Of a stretch of 64,000 nucleotides of DNA, positions 24,459 to 36,174 are shown piece by piece; within the stretch, counting starts at the first letter, position 1; the number at the start of each line of letters is the position of its first letter. Made by a program: the position numbers and the translations under genes. The notes beneath the pieces were generated by a model. The model saw only the letters and a list, made by a program, of their open reading frames with translations. It was not told the origin of the DNA and did not search any database. The DNA comes from Daldinia sp. FL1419. Its lineage: Eukaryota > Ascomycota > Sordariomycetes > Xylariales > Hypoxylaceae. The stretch lies in assembly GCA_025201765.1 (NCBI GenBank), contig MU623418.1:62001-126000 (forward strand), written 5' to 3'.

Positions 24459-26117
24459 ATGAAGTACACAACTGTTGGTGCTCTAGCCTCCGTGGCCGCC
24501 ACGGCCGTGGCAGACAAGACAACTTCCACCTTCGCCGTTCTCCATTTTACCGGTCAACACAAGTTTTTGACCGAGGGTCCCATTGATCCCGTCGTCAACC
24601 CCGGAAAGCAGGCAACCCATTATCACAGTATCATGGGAGGTAGCAACTTCGGCCCTAACACTCGAGGCGATGACCTCTTAGATTCGGAGTGTACTACGAC
24701 TACCATCAAGAACGACAAGAGTAACTACTGGGTTCCGTCTCTTTTCTTCCAAGACCCCAAGGATGGTACCTTCGAAAAGGTTCCCTTGTTCTACATGAAC
24801 GTATACTACTTGTACGATATTCTCATCTCACTTTTATATATAGAATTTATCTAGCTAACATGTATGCTTAGCTTCGAACCTACCAATGGCACTATCGAGC
24901 CTTTCCCCGTTGGTTTGAAGATGTTGAGTGGTGATGTTGACGCCAGAGACCCTCCCAAGTTCGGAGGTGGAGGCAACGTCGACCCTACCAGAGGCCCGAT
25001 CCAACCTGTTCAATGGACTTGCCCTCGTCAGAGCTACGATCCTCCTTCTTACCCCGTAGACTCGGACGGAACCATGGCCGGTCTACAGGACCCCCAGAAC
25101 CAAGGTGCAGGTGCGGGTTTCCCCCTCTACGACTGCGACGGCACCTACTCTCCTCTCCGTCAGGACATCCACTTCCCTTCGTGCTACAACCCTGAAGTCG
25201 GTCTTGATGATTACAAGAACAACATGGCATGGCCTACTCCCGAAAATGGACTGATGACTTGCCCTGCCGGATGGATCCACGTTCCTCATCTCTTCTACGA
25301 GGTATACTGGGACACCCCCTCGTTCAAGGACAGGTGGACCCCTGATGGAAAGACCCAGCCCTTTGTTCTATCCAACGGTGATGCCACTGGCTACAGCTCC
25401 CACGGTGACTTTATCTCCGGTTGGGACCGTGACACCCTTAAGACTATTATCGACACTTGCAACGTTGGTACTCTTGGTATGGAGAACTGCCCCAACATTC
25501 CCGGCGGTGTCAACGACAACCAGGACTGCACGATCGAGCCCGCTATGGGTACCATGGTCAAGGCCTCGCAGTCCCTCAAGTCCCTTCCTCTCGACTGCCC
25601 CGTCACTGGCTGGGGTAAGGGCGGCTCTTCCAGCAGCTCTGGTTCCAGCTCCGACTCCGAGGTATCCGCTTCCAGCTCGCACGTGAGTAGTTCCCAGGTC
25701 CATTTATTTCCCTTCTTAACTTGTCTCGGCGTCTTTTCCCTTCGCTTCTTAGACTTGACCTAGCGCCCAAATCAGGACCGATTAACATGAACATAATTGC
25801 TAACTGGATGCCAGGATAAGGCTAGCAACGCCCAGGACTCTTCCGCCGATGCTTCCACTAAGTCGGCCCCTGCTGGAAATGCTTTCATTGAAGTGCCTAG
25901 CTCATCTGCTGAGGCCGCAGCGCCCGCCGTCACTGCTGCCGCTGTAGCCCCCTCGTCCGAGGAGAGCGACCCCAATGTCGAGACTGTCTGGGACACGGTA
26001 TACGTTACCGAGACTACCACTGTAGACCAGCCCGAAGCTACCCCTGCTCCCCGCCGACGCCGCGCTCCTATGCACAGCCACGGCCACATCAAGCGCCACC
26101 AGCAACACGCCCACTAA
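24459..26117 (+). CDS. Secreted DUF1996 protein with Ser-rich and His-rich tail
   Basis: Three exons: 24459-24811, 24872-25682 and 25815-26117; 488 aa. Introns are 60 bp (GTACGA, GCTAAC, TTAG; phase 2) and 132 bp (GTGAGT, GCTAAC, CCAG; phase 0). A signal peptide (MKYTTVGALASVAATAVA, cut likely before DK) is followed by a DUF1996 domain. Hallmarks are the early His residues (HYHSIMGGSNF), the VYYF segment formed across intron 1, DIHFPSCYN, CPAGWIHVPHLFYEVYW and HGDFISGWD. The six or more Cys suggest disulfides. The tail is Ser/Ala-rich, then has a basic stretch RRRR and ends His-rich (HSHGHIKRHQQHAH). DUF1996 is widespread in secreted fungal proteins with no settled function. No GPI signal was seen. 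Introns, signal peptide and domain support the model well. Confidence 0.88.
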
Positions 26118-26989
26118 GCAGGCGTACGAGTAGTCAGCCAATTATTTGATTCTATGTCCATACACGACTTTCTAGGGATTGCGTGGCGCTGTCGAGGGTT
26201 GGTCGCATCATATAGATCCATGGGAGGGCATGCGATACAGGAACGTTTTTTACTTGCTTTAATTCTTGGACATGTTTGGATACCAATGTAAGGCAGGAGG
26301 GTCTGCGAGACGTAACAAGTCTGGCTATCTGATAGCTTGCTTCATTTTTCCCTCCAGTACCTTTTTAAACTATGCCAAACAGGGGCGCGCTTAAAAATTG
26401 GGCGATGTACGGATCACAAGAGGAAACGTAGCTTACGCTCATACTTCGCTTCTCTATGTACGATATTTGTCTACAATTTATGAACGAGAAAGTTCAGTTT
26501 TGACTATATTTGCATAGATTAGATCCAACCTTAGACTTTAGACGATCCGCATTTACAATCCTACTATCCCTTGTAATTTATGATTTCCTCAGCCCTGCCT
26601 TATATTCGTCGTAAACCTTGCCCAAGAGAAATGTTGTGGATCTAGACAACCCAGATCTTCTAGAAGCTTATTTAAACAAGCCGCAAGATTATTGGTAACG
26701 GATATCCCATGCGTTGAACTGTTCTTTTAATGTGGATATACTCTTAAGAGGTGATACGAGTGCGTAAGACCCAGAGCACAGAGAGGCCCTTGAATCAGAT
26801 ATATTTATAGTATTAGGCTACTACTCTATATGGCATAGATGGAGCTTTATATATATACCCAGACAGGTATATAAGGTTTATTCGCGATTATTCAAGTTAT
26901 GATGATTATGTTCATTCTATTTGGGGTATCTATTTGTTGTGAAGGGGCAACACATGTTTAATACTATGTTGTGGGAATACAACAATATA
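26118..26989. other. Convergent spacer DUF1996-RCM1
   Basis: 872 bp between two 3' ends. AT-rich near 26800-26990 with TATATATA at about 26850. Nothing else was recognised. Confidence 0.55.
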
Positions 26990-28860
26990 TCAATCATCAA
27001 ACCCGTTCCACTCCCCCCCATCAGCATCGCTCTGTCCACTGCTATTGCTACTCAAATCACTTGAATTTTCGGAATCCATGTCTTCGTCTTCCTCACTTTC
27101 ATCCTCAGCAGCGCCAGCACCCTCGAGCTGCGCGGGTTGACTAGGCTTAGTAGCACTGTTTATAGAGTTAGGTCCAAATCCCGGCTTAAACGTCGGCATG
27201 CCCATATTATTTCTAATAATACGCCCGCTCTCATCACGGCGATAAGGGCCGTCACCATCCTCAAAAGCAGACTTCGCATCGCGAACAAAACCAGCGACGA
27301 AGAAGCCCATGACACCCCGCCCATCATCTTTATACGATCGGATACACGCCTCAGCGACCTCAGCGTCTCCATCGCTCGCATCAATGGACCCTCGAACAGG
27401 CCACTCTCGAAGACCCCGGACTTGCTGATCCCGCCGCAGGATGCGCCATCCCCTCTCCTTGGCGATATCAGATCGCAGGGCTTTGAGGACGACTTGCTCG
27501 TTTTCCTGAGCGTGGATCGAACATGTCGAGTAAGTGATTTTCTTAGCAGCAGGGAACTTGAAGGCGTGAAGCAGAAGAGTAAGTTGGAAGGACGACAAGG
27601 CTTCTAACCGCGCTTCTAATTCCTTCTCGGAAGAGACGACAGTTTCTTTCCCGTCGTCGTCTACCATGATCGGCTGAGACGTGCTTTTGCCTGTATCAGA
27701 ATCATCACGCTTCCGCTTACGATTCGAGCTAGGAAGGGGTTTCTTAAATGCGCCTGGAATATCGGGTAGGTATATCACAGGCATATCATCTCTGCCAACT
27801 ATACCACTTCCCGAACAACTAGGATCCAGGAGCAGGCAGCCAACGTTTGCGAATAGCTCGGAATTTGGATCAACCTTGAGGAAGTCTTGACCGAAGCTCA
27901 TTCGCGTGATCTCTTTGGCGCCGGCTAGCCTTACCATCTTTTCCAAGGTCCGCGCACGCTTTGGGTCCTTTTCAAACGCGTATACCGTCTGACTACATTT
28001 CTCCTTCTCGGGGACCCGCGAATGGACAATAGCTGCGAGGTGCGTTGTCTTGTTCCCAGGGGCTGAACAAGAGTCGATGACGTCGCCATCTTCAGAGCGA
28101 GGGTCTAGTAGATAAGCGGGAAAGCAAGAGGCTTTATCTTGCAATATTACGGCTCCAGAAGTGTACGCTTCCGTTTTGATAATTTCAAAGCTCGGGGATA
28201 TAGCCAGGAGATTCGGGATATGCTCATCGACGTAGAGAGCTTTTCCAGGAGCAGCCGTAACCTCGTTGACGCTGAGAACCCTAGCGAAGGCAGAAAAAGT
28301 GGTCGCTAGCTGGTCTTCGAGGGTAGTCTTCAAGACATTCACACGCACCCATCGTGGGTAAGCGGCCGCCCCGCCCAGGAATTCAGCAGTTACCTGCTCC
28401 CTTAAGGCTTCAATAGATCCAGCTTTCCTCCGTAGACGTGCCCTAGTAAACTCGGCATTCAAGCGCGCCTTATGGCGCTCTATCGAAGCCCTGAGACCAT
28501 GACTAGCAGGAAGCGCAATGCCCTTCTTGGAGAGTATGAAGTCATGAACAAGCAGTAAAGCCAGCAGGGGGTTGAGCTAGGCATCCCTAGGTAGTTAGCA
28601 AGGCTGAAAGCAAACAGTCGGGAGCATGTTGGAATGCCCGAGGTAAAGGGCATTCTCACCTTACGCTCGTGACGTAGGAGTTCCGAATTATCGATGACTT
28701 CCTTTAACACGGGGCTCCATTTGCAAGTTTCCAGCGCGAGGGCGTAGACTTGCTGCTGAGGTGATTTTAGATCTTTCTTTCCAAAGATGCGAGTCTTCAA
28801 GTTGCCGCCTGTCGATGGCGTCGCCGATAGTACGTCGGCTGTCTCATGATATAGAGACAT
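26990..28860 (-). CDS. RCM1: Rcm1/NSUN5-type 25S rRNA cytosine-C5 methyltransferase
   Basis: Two exons on the minus strand, 28860-28660 and 28576-26990, joined in phase 0 over an 83 bp intron (GTGAGA/CTAG); 595 aa. The N-terminal family region (MSLYHETADVL, RIFGKKDLKSPQQQVYALAL, SKKGIALPASHGLRASIERH) is typical of Rcm1/NSUN5. The SAM site is DVIDSCSAPGNKTTHLAA. Catalytic motifs are DPSCSGSGIVGRDD (motif IV Cys) and ITYSTCSIHAQENE (motif VI Cys), the two cysteines used by RNA m5C methyltransferases. A Lys/Arg-rich insert follows motif IV, and a long acidic Ser/Asp/Glu tail ends the protein. Yeast Rcm1 makes the m5C2278 mark in 25S rRNA in the nucleolus; the same role is inferred here. Confidence 0.93.
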
Positions 28861-29164
28861 TCTTCCCGAAGCATGTTCAGCCGCATGCTCCAGGGCGCAT
28901 GCCTTGCATAAAGTTTATAAGAGCGGAAAGTTGAAGACGTGAAACTCGAGATGCAAAAATCTTGGGTTTGGAGACCCTTAATCGATAAGAGATTTATACT
29001 CGGCTGCATTGTACCATGGTAACTCGGTACCTACCTATGTAATCTACGCGCTAGCCACATCTGATAACTCTAATAACTCTGATAATTCTGATAATCACAT
29101 TGCAGCTGATTGCTTTGGCTAGATTCCAATTCTTTTCATTTATATATCATCTTTGCACAACTAA

Positions 29165-29205
29165 CAAGTAGGTAATAATTACCTAACCTAGGTTAGGTAA
29201 TTACT
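29165..29205. repeat. TAGGTA-family inverted motif cluster
   Basis: GTAGGTAATAATTACCTAAC followed directly by CTAGGTTAGGTAATTAC. The pieces are imperfect palindromes built from TAGGTA and its complement, upstream of RCM1. Confidence 0.7.
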
Positions 29206-30200
29206 GCGTCTTCTCTTATCTTCTCTTCAATTGTGCAAGTACCCATGTATTGCACTCGATACACGGCACGTTTCCCAAGGTTTGCCGCGTTATTGGTGCT
29301 ACCTATTGGACTGTTTGTTTAAAAAGCCCCAAGGCTTGTGTGTAAGTCTCGAACGAATGCAAGACATATCTAATTATTGCTGCCGCTCCTCATTTTATCA
29401 CGAGTTTTTTGCCTAGACAACCTCGATAATTCATTTTTTCCTCCAAGGTCTAGATGGACATCGTATGTTTTATGTCCCCAAACATCGAGGTCCGAGTCCG
29501 AAAGCTTTGTTATTCAAGCTGCTAGGAAAGCTGAAAAACCTGCTAGTTACCGTTCTAAGCGTGGTGGCTTATCTTTTCGGTCCCGTTCGACGCACATGCG
29601 ATTTATATGATGCCCTAGCCATACAAATTCGAGATGGCGTTTGGACTTTTCTTCTCCCCCCCAAACAAAACGCTCGCCGGAGTCTTGGCGAAAGAAAAAA
29701 CAGCTAGCTCGAACAGAGCTCAACAGTTGCCACTGTTTGTCCGGACTACCTGTGGTTTACTGTGGTTATCTCACGCAGCAGCGGCGCGCAGTCTTGTGCA
29801 CTTCGGTGTGATGAGCTTTGCAGGTCGGGCGTAAGCCTACATGGACGGCGAGCGCATTTGTCAATTAGAAACAGTCATGTACGCTCTCCGAAGTCCAGAT
29901 CCCTTAATCCCTTAAGGACAACGGAGACGGGTTGTTAGATATTTGCGAATCGAACGAGGTCGTCGACTATTAGTACCTAAAATATTCTCGAGGAGCATGT
30001 ATTGTGTTAGTCGGGCAGTCTATTTATTACTATGTACGGACCCGAAATGCCCAACACTCGAAATTTGTGAACGGATACGTATTCTCTCAGCTCCGTAGCA
30101 TGGATTTTGCTTGTTATAATTATCTTTTAACCTAATCAGCATCCCGGCATGCGACTAAACTGGTATGCAACGTGTAGTTCGACCAATTAAAACATATATA

Positions 30201-30243
30201 AAGAAGGAGAAGAAGAAGAAGAAAAAGAAAGAGAAAAAAAGAG
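30201..30243. repeat. GAA-rich purine tract
   Basis: A 43 bp run of A and G, mainly GAA trinucleotides, in non-coding sequence. Confidence 0.8.
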
Positions 30244-31042
30244 ACCCAATTAGGTTCAATTTCGACGTGGGTGTATGTGTAGATAAGACAGACGGGTATG
30301 AACGGGGATGGCGGAGGGTCGGTCAACAAGTAAGTCCGCATCTAGCTAACCTACCTAGGTAATACCATTTTCGTGTAATAGGTAGTGTATGTATGATGTA
30401 CGATCATCGTTGTATCTACACTTATTAACGGGAGTTGAGGTCATTAGTGGGAAGAGATACCCGGTAGCCAACGGTTACACAGGTACTAATATATTCCTTT
30501 ATCAAGAGAAAAGTCGGATGATCGGAGGTTCGTTCACACCGTCTTCAGGACTCTTTTGAAAGCTTCAGGGATCCTTGGTAAGTCTGATAGGGCCACGAGA
30601 TCGAGAAGAACGCCACGCAGGTTGCGATTACCACTACGATTCTTGTTTAGGCCCCTTCTAGCCCAGTAGCCTCGGATTCGGTGGGCTTCCCTCTCTTTCA
30701 ATATTACGAAATACAACAGAATATAGCCCCGACGGCCGCAGTGCTGCACCACGACGTATTGGTCAGAGGCGTATAATATAAGTCACGCTTTCGGAAAAGG
30801 GACGGATTTCGCGACGTACATAATTGTGCGCCGTCACACGCGCTCTAATCGAATCCCGTTCTACGTACATCTCTCTACCTAGGTAGGTAGGTAGGTATAC
30901 TATCTAATTCGGCGTTAAATTAATGTGGTAGAACAAGCAAAAGTTGTAATTTCACTAATTAGAAAATAGGTGTAAACAAACCCGTGACTGGTACCTATAT
31001 AATAATGCCATCTAGAATACACAGGTACATATCTAGGTAGGT

Positions 31043-31096
31043 ACATATATAAGGTATATATATATATATATACAAGGTATATATACGTATACATAC

Positions 31097-31128
<32 letters not shown>

Positions 31129-31140
31129 ACCCGTATATAT
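31043..31140. repeat. AT/TATA dinucleotide microsatellite
   Basis: An interrupted (TA)n array of nearly 100 bp, with GTAT and CATA interruptions, flanked by a TAGGTAGGTAC motif. Confidence 0.85.
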
Positions 31141-31591
31141 AAATTTAAAGACTTAGATATTACTTCTATCCACTCGCACCATCGACGAGCACGCTGACAT
31201 GTTAGACGGCATGTAGAGATTATACTAGTCGGATCGGCCTTGGAATGAATCCCGTACCATCGTTGCTACTAACCTGGTTTAAACCTGTCCGGCTTGCCGC
31301 CCTGTTAAATGTGTCAGGGTCACACAGTCCCGACCTGACGGGACTGATTTAGTGCCCATCTGGACGTTGATCAAGGTTAAAAATTCCGTACGATTGGGAA
31401 ATATTGACGTCGCTTACGCCGGCAAGTCCCGTTCGATAAGGTGTCATTGTCATTTTGGGCGACAGTACTACATCGGTACCATATCTACTGCATGGAACTT
31501 CGGAACTTACATATGTCATGGATATGGGAGGGAGGATGGCTTGACGGCGAACAACTCGACACCTCCAAACCCAACCCAGGTACAATGTAGA

Positions 31592-31615
31592 ATTGGGATT
31601 GGGATTGGGATTGGG
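31592..31615. repeat. Hexamer repeat (ATTGGG)4
   Basis: Four consecutive perfect ATTGGG units about 600 bp upstream of the MFS gene. Confidence 0.85.
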
Positions 31616-32210
31616 ACTAGAATTATGTCCCCAACATACGACGAGATGGTGTGCTGTTGCTCGTGGCTCAACAGGGAGTGAGGCACGGAAGAGGCTTCGT
31701 CAAGCTCAAAAATAGATCCAAGGGTTTTGGTCAACGGCTGAATCACATTGCATAACTTCCGCATGTCTCCAAAGGATCCAGCATTCCAAACGGTCCTAAC
31801 ATAATTCATCACCTTTCACATTAGTCTCAATGTCTTTCAAATGTATCTTTACGTAGTAGATTTGAGCCGTGGGAGTCCAAGAAAACAGAGGAACCGAGCA
31901 GCGAGAAACCGGTTGTGTTACACCAAACCGGCGTCAATAAGTACCTAAACCCGGCTCTAAACAAAGAAAGTGTTAGTACACAGTTAGTTGTATACACAGT
32001 GAGTAAATATTTCCCCAGCGGAACCTATATATTACTTTGATAGTTCGTCCGCAGGGACCTCCGTGGCTTTATCCCTTGGCCGAGAACTTTCATATATACA
32101 CAGTCAAGCCTCTCTCCTACTCCCCCTAAGGGAAATATATTTTATTCTGCAGGTCGAGTCTTTTTCAACACCCAGCTCGCTCTCACACAACCCCATCACG
32201 ACATACCATT

Positions 32211-34398
32211 ATGTCGTCGTCGCCCGAGTCGTCTTCGGACGAGTCGTCCGCCACCATGACAGAACATCATCACCAACACGACGGCCAACAGCACGATGTG
32301 GAATCACAGAAGCCGAGCTCGAAAGTCTCGTACTGGAAGCGTCAGTTCGACTTGGCTTGCATCACTCCCGCGGTCAAAGAATGGAAGTATCGGGGAAACG
32401 GAACGAAAGAGGAGCCCTTCATCGTCGACTTTCTGCCCGAGGACCCCAAGAACCCGATGGGATTTTCAGATGGAAAGAAATGGGGTATCACAGCTCTACA
32501 GGCCATCGCCGTCCTCGCGGTCACGTTCGTCTCGACAGCTTACTCCGGAGCCATTGGGGACGTCATGAGGGACTTGAACGCCGGCGAAGAGGTTTCTATT
32601 CTCGGTGTCTCGCTGTTCGTCTTGGGTTTTGCGGTTGGGTACGTATAAATCCACGTCGTACATCATGTAATACCTTGAAGCGTTATAATACTGACATATC
32701 ATTTTCAGGCCATTGTTGTGGGCTCCGTTGTCTGAGATGTACGGCAGGCAGATATTGTTTTTCATCACGGTAAGTAAAAAGAACGGTCGATGTGCCGTAC
32801 CAGTTTACTCTACGCCTCCCTTCATAGCTACATGTAAATAGTTACTAACTTCAAGTCCTTATAGTACGGGGTTTTGACCGCTTTCAATGCCGGCGCAGCA
32901 GGTTCTCCCAATATTTGGTCTCTAATCATTCTTCGATTTTTTGCTGGTACCATCGGAAGCTCGCCCCTAACCAACTCGGGAGGTGTCATCGCGGACATGT
33001 TTACTGCCAAGAACAGAGGTCTAGCCACAGCCTTATTTGCTACCGTACGTTTCCAACTTAGTCTGATACCAGAGCAACACGATAAACTAACATTGACTCT
33101 TGTAGGCTCCTTTCCTGGGCCCGTCCATTGGACCGATCGCAGGTGGTTTTCTCGGAACGGCAGGAGGATGGCGATGGGTACGTAGCTATTCAGCCCCCAG
33201 TACCCCCGAAGACATCTACTAATTTGTCGTTCGTATAATAGGTTGAAGGTCTAATGGCCTGCTACACCGGTCTACTATGGTTTATCTGCACTTTCCTAGT
33301 GCCCGAGACATACGCGCCTATCCTACTTCGTAGACGAGCGGAAGCTTTATCCAAGATGACTGGCAAAGTTTATCTTTCTAAACTTGATGCCGGCAAGCCT
33401 AGGAAGACTGTTAGCCAAGAGTTCAAGATTGCCCTTTCTCGCCCTTGGATCCTGCTCTTCCGCGAGCCGATCGTCTTGCTTACTTCGATTTACATGGCTA
33501 TTGTCTAGTATGTGCTACACTTCCAACCTCCCTTTCTCACCTAAGACATAACAACTAGTTATGAGACATTGCAACGATAGAATGACTAACTCCCATCGTT
33601 TTTAGTGGAACGCTATATATGATGTTCGCTGCTTTCCCAATCGTATTCCAGCAAAATCGCGGTTGGTCGCCGGGTGTCGGCGGGTTGGCCTTCTTAGGTA
33701 TTGCCGTGGGTATGATAGTCGCGGTCTTGTACAGCATATGGGACAACAGACGATACGCCAAGACGATGCAAGCTCACAACGGCAACCCCCCGGCTGAAGC
33801 GAGACTACCGCCAGCTCTATTAGGCGCCGTCTTGTTACCTATTGGACTGTTCTGGTTCGCGTGGACTTGCGGTCCCAACATACACTGGATCGTGTCCATC
33901 ATCGCATCCGGTTTCTTTGCCACCGGGCTGGTCCTTGTTTTCCTCAGTTTGATGAACTATATGATAGATTCATGTAAGCGTTGACCCCCTATCCCGAGAT
34001 GGGCCATTCTTGATATTTCTAACACGAAAGCAGATGTCATCTACGCCGCCTCAGTTCTAGCAGCAAACTCCGTCCTCCGATCCATCTTTGGTGCTGCATT
34101 TCCTTTGTTTACGACTGCCATGTACAATAACCTCGGAATCCACTGGGCGAGCTGTATCCCCGCTTTCCTCGCCCTCGCCTGTCTACCTTTCCCATTCCTC
34201 TTCTATAAATACGGCGCTCGCATTCGTATGAGCTGTAAGTTTGCCGCCGAAGCCGCACAAGTCCTCGAGAAGATGCGAACGAGAAACGACCACGACGGCC
34301 CGCCCGGCCCCCCAGGAGGCCCGGTTAAGCCCGCGGAAAAGCCGGAGCGATTGGAAGAGAAGTCGGGCGAAGAGTCGAAAGGGGAAGAGACGAGCTGA
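32211..34398 (+). CDS. MFS multidrug efflux transporter (DHA1 type)
   Basis: Seven exons: 32211-32638, 32709-32769, 32865-33044, 33106-33177, 33242-33507, 33606-33973 and 34034-34398; 579 aa. All donors are GTRNGN and acceptors TAG/CAG, and the phases agree (2,0,0,0,2,1). The N-terminus is hydrophilic and His-rich (HHHQHDGQQHD). It is followed by the motif region FLPEDPKNPMGFSDGKKW that precedes TM1 in fungal DHA1 pumps. The TM2-TM3 loop carries PLLWAPLSEMYGRQILF (MFS motif A type). TM5 has APFLGPSIGPIAGGFLG, the antiporter motif C that marks drug/H+ antiporters. Twelve hydrophobic segments are apparent. The cytosolic tail is Pro/Gly- then Glu/Lys-rich. Proton-driven plasma-membrane export is inferred; the substrate is not predictable. 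No biosynthetic genes lie alongside, so a cluster role is unlikely. Confidence 0.9.
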
Positions 34399-34705
34399 AT
34401 TAGCACTTTCCATTTGTAATAGGATCATGGGTGCACGAATCGGAATAGACTGTTAGTACATAACACGATCTTAGAGAACGCAGGGGATTATTTGGGCATG
34501 CTACACGTAGTGATTTACCATCCTTCACTAAGTAGCATCGGATAGACAGGGGCGTTCTCGAGGAACACGCATAATATTTTACTGGGTTTACGACACAAAT
34601 GCATACCCCTTCATATAGGGCAGTAGGTAGGTAGTTTATGAAACTTAGCCACATATTTAATACAAAACCCCTTACTTCGTCCAGTAGTTCATATCTTCAA
34701 TCGCC
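34399..34705. other. Convergent spacer MFS to PDI-like gene
   Basis: 307 bp between two 3' ends, with one GTAGGTAGGTAG copy near 34624. Nothing else was seen. Confidence 0.55.
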
Positions 34706-36174
34706 TTAGAGCTCATCGCGACCTGCTATCTTGATTTTGACGCCCGGCATATTCCTCATGGATATCTTTTGAGTGGCTTTGATCCGCCCACCTAGATCGT
34801 CGTATGTAGTTGTCACCCCAGGGGGTGTCCAGGGTTTAATGCGCCCCTGCCACACATCTAATCCCCAGCTTTGAACCTCGCTCGAGGTCCAACCCCTGCC
34901 CTTGGGGTAAGGGTATATCCTATCCTTGGAGAGCTGATGGACCGCGCCAGCTGGGAGCACGTTCGAATCAAGGCCAAGCTTTGCCGGCAGCTCAGGGAAC
35001 TCCAGGGGATCAACAGTGACGATGGTTAGGCTTTCGTAGTAACTGCGGGCCATCTTATTCAGGGCTTTGCGGATCTCAGCGCGTTCCGCCTCCGTAGCAG
35101 CAAAGACGTATACCATTGACCAACCGCGCTGCGTTGTTCTTAGTGTAAGAGCCTTCTAAACTAATACGATGTTTAGAGACGACTGGGTGAGAGTACTTAC
35201 ATCAAGGAATCGTTGGTGGTTATGGGGTAGAAGCTCTCCTATCACCGGTCGCGAAGCCTCTTTCACGAAGCCTTCCAATGCAGCTACGTCCAGAACACGG
35301 CTGAATTCACGTGTATCGCCATCGAGTGGCTTATAGCACTTGACGACTGGTGGATTAATTTTCTCTGCCGCCAGGACATCATCACCGGCACTCATGCCGA
35401 ACGTGAATTCTTCGCGATACCGACTAGCCACTTCAGTGAAAGTAGCCCTAGCGGCCTCGTCGTCCACACTAAGGCAGGCAATAAATACCGTCTCGTCCGC
35501 CTTTTTAAAATCTTCCAATATCTCGGCACGGACTTCCGACACGACGGGACGCTGTACGCGGTCAGCCCACGCGAGAAGACTATAAGGTGTTAGCTGGGCT
35601 CCGATTGCTAACACGGACTTCTGTCCCAGTAGGTTCACAAACGCTGATGCCCTACGAGGGCCATTGTATGTTGATATCGGATTCCCATCCTTAAAAAGCT
35701 TGACGGTCGTTGGTGATGAGACCCCATGTGAAACGCAGGTGGCGGTGTTTGCTGTACAATCGACACTGACGAATGGCACTTTTGCTTCGGGAAGCGCCAG
35801 AAACCATTCCGTCTCTAGATATTCTGACTTCTTGCTTTATTCGTATTCTCTTAGCACTTGGCTTCATTTAAGGGGTCATTACTAACTCCGAAGGCTTTAT
35901 TTAAAACAAATCAGTGTTAGATTTATCTTCGTCTAGAATATGCTTCCCGTCATGGGAAAAACTTACATGTACAACTATTGTATCATCAGCTTGATTGTGC
36001 TATGAGGTACGGGGTAGACCCGAGTTGGGTTTCTTTTGACTTACAAGCGACTACGATTGCTGCGTCATCGCTCTTGAGTGCGGCTTCGAGTTCAGGCCCA
36101 GGGAGATGTTCCCAGGCGTACACAGCTGTCAATAACGTATGAAAACACAAGAAGATTATCGCAGACCGTGGCAT
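34706..36174 (-). CDS. PDI-like ER protein without CxxC, RDEL retention signal
   Basis: Four exons on the minus strand: 36174-36045, 35974-35967 (8 nt micro-exon), 35830-35201 and 35128-34706; 396 aa. A signal peptide (MPRSAIIFLCFHTLLTAVYA) is followed by a thioredoxin-like region (AAIVVAFVHKSEYLETEW, then KVPFVSVDC). Further PDI-type repeats carry SPTTVKLFKDG, SRPVIGELLPHNHQRFL and YPYPKGRG. The C-terminus is GRDEL, an ER-retrieval variant of HDEL/KDEL. No CxxC pair occurs at the expected place after the first strand, so it is probably redox-inactive, a chaperone-type PDI relative. The micro-exon is inferred from phase: exon 1 ends in phase 1 and no acceptor before SEYLETEW fits without it. 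The acceptor of exon 3 (AAG) is non-standard and could be 3 nt further on. Confidence 0.8.
35967..35974 (-). other. Putative 8 nt micro-exon of PDI-like gene
   Basis: TTGTACAT lies between CAATAG and GTAAGT. With the single T left by exon 1 it encodes Phe-Val-His and restores phase 0, giving VVAFVH, a typical thioredoxin-fold beta strand. The flanking introns are 70 and 136 bp. Confidence 0.6.

Larger units (their letters stand above)
28861..32210. other. 3.35 kb spacer RCM1 to MFS gene
   Basis: This is the promoter side of both genes. It holds TAGGTA clusters (29027-29041, 29165-29205, 30876-30898), a purine GAA tract (30201-30243), an AT dinucleotide microsatellite (31043-31140) and an ATTGGG hexamer repeat (31592-31615). 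Short ORFs here lack family resemblance. Confidence 0.55.

Noticed and set aside
29377..29834. Overlapping small ORFs upstream of the MFS gene
   Set aside because: Mutually overlapping in different frames, no recognisable protein features, in the spacer of two divergently placed genes.
32211..34398. MFS transporter as part of a secondary-metabolite cluster
   Set aside because: Neighbours are RCM1 and a PDI-like gene; no synthase, oxidoreductase or pathway regulator is nearby.
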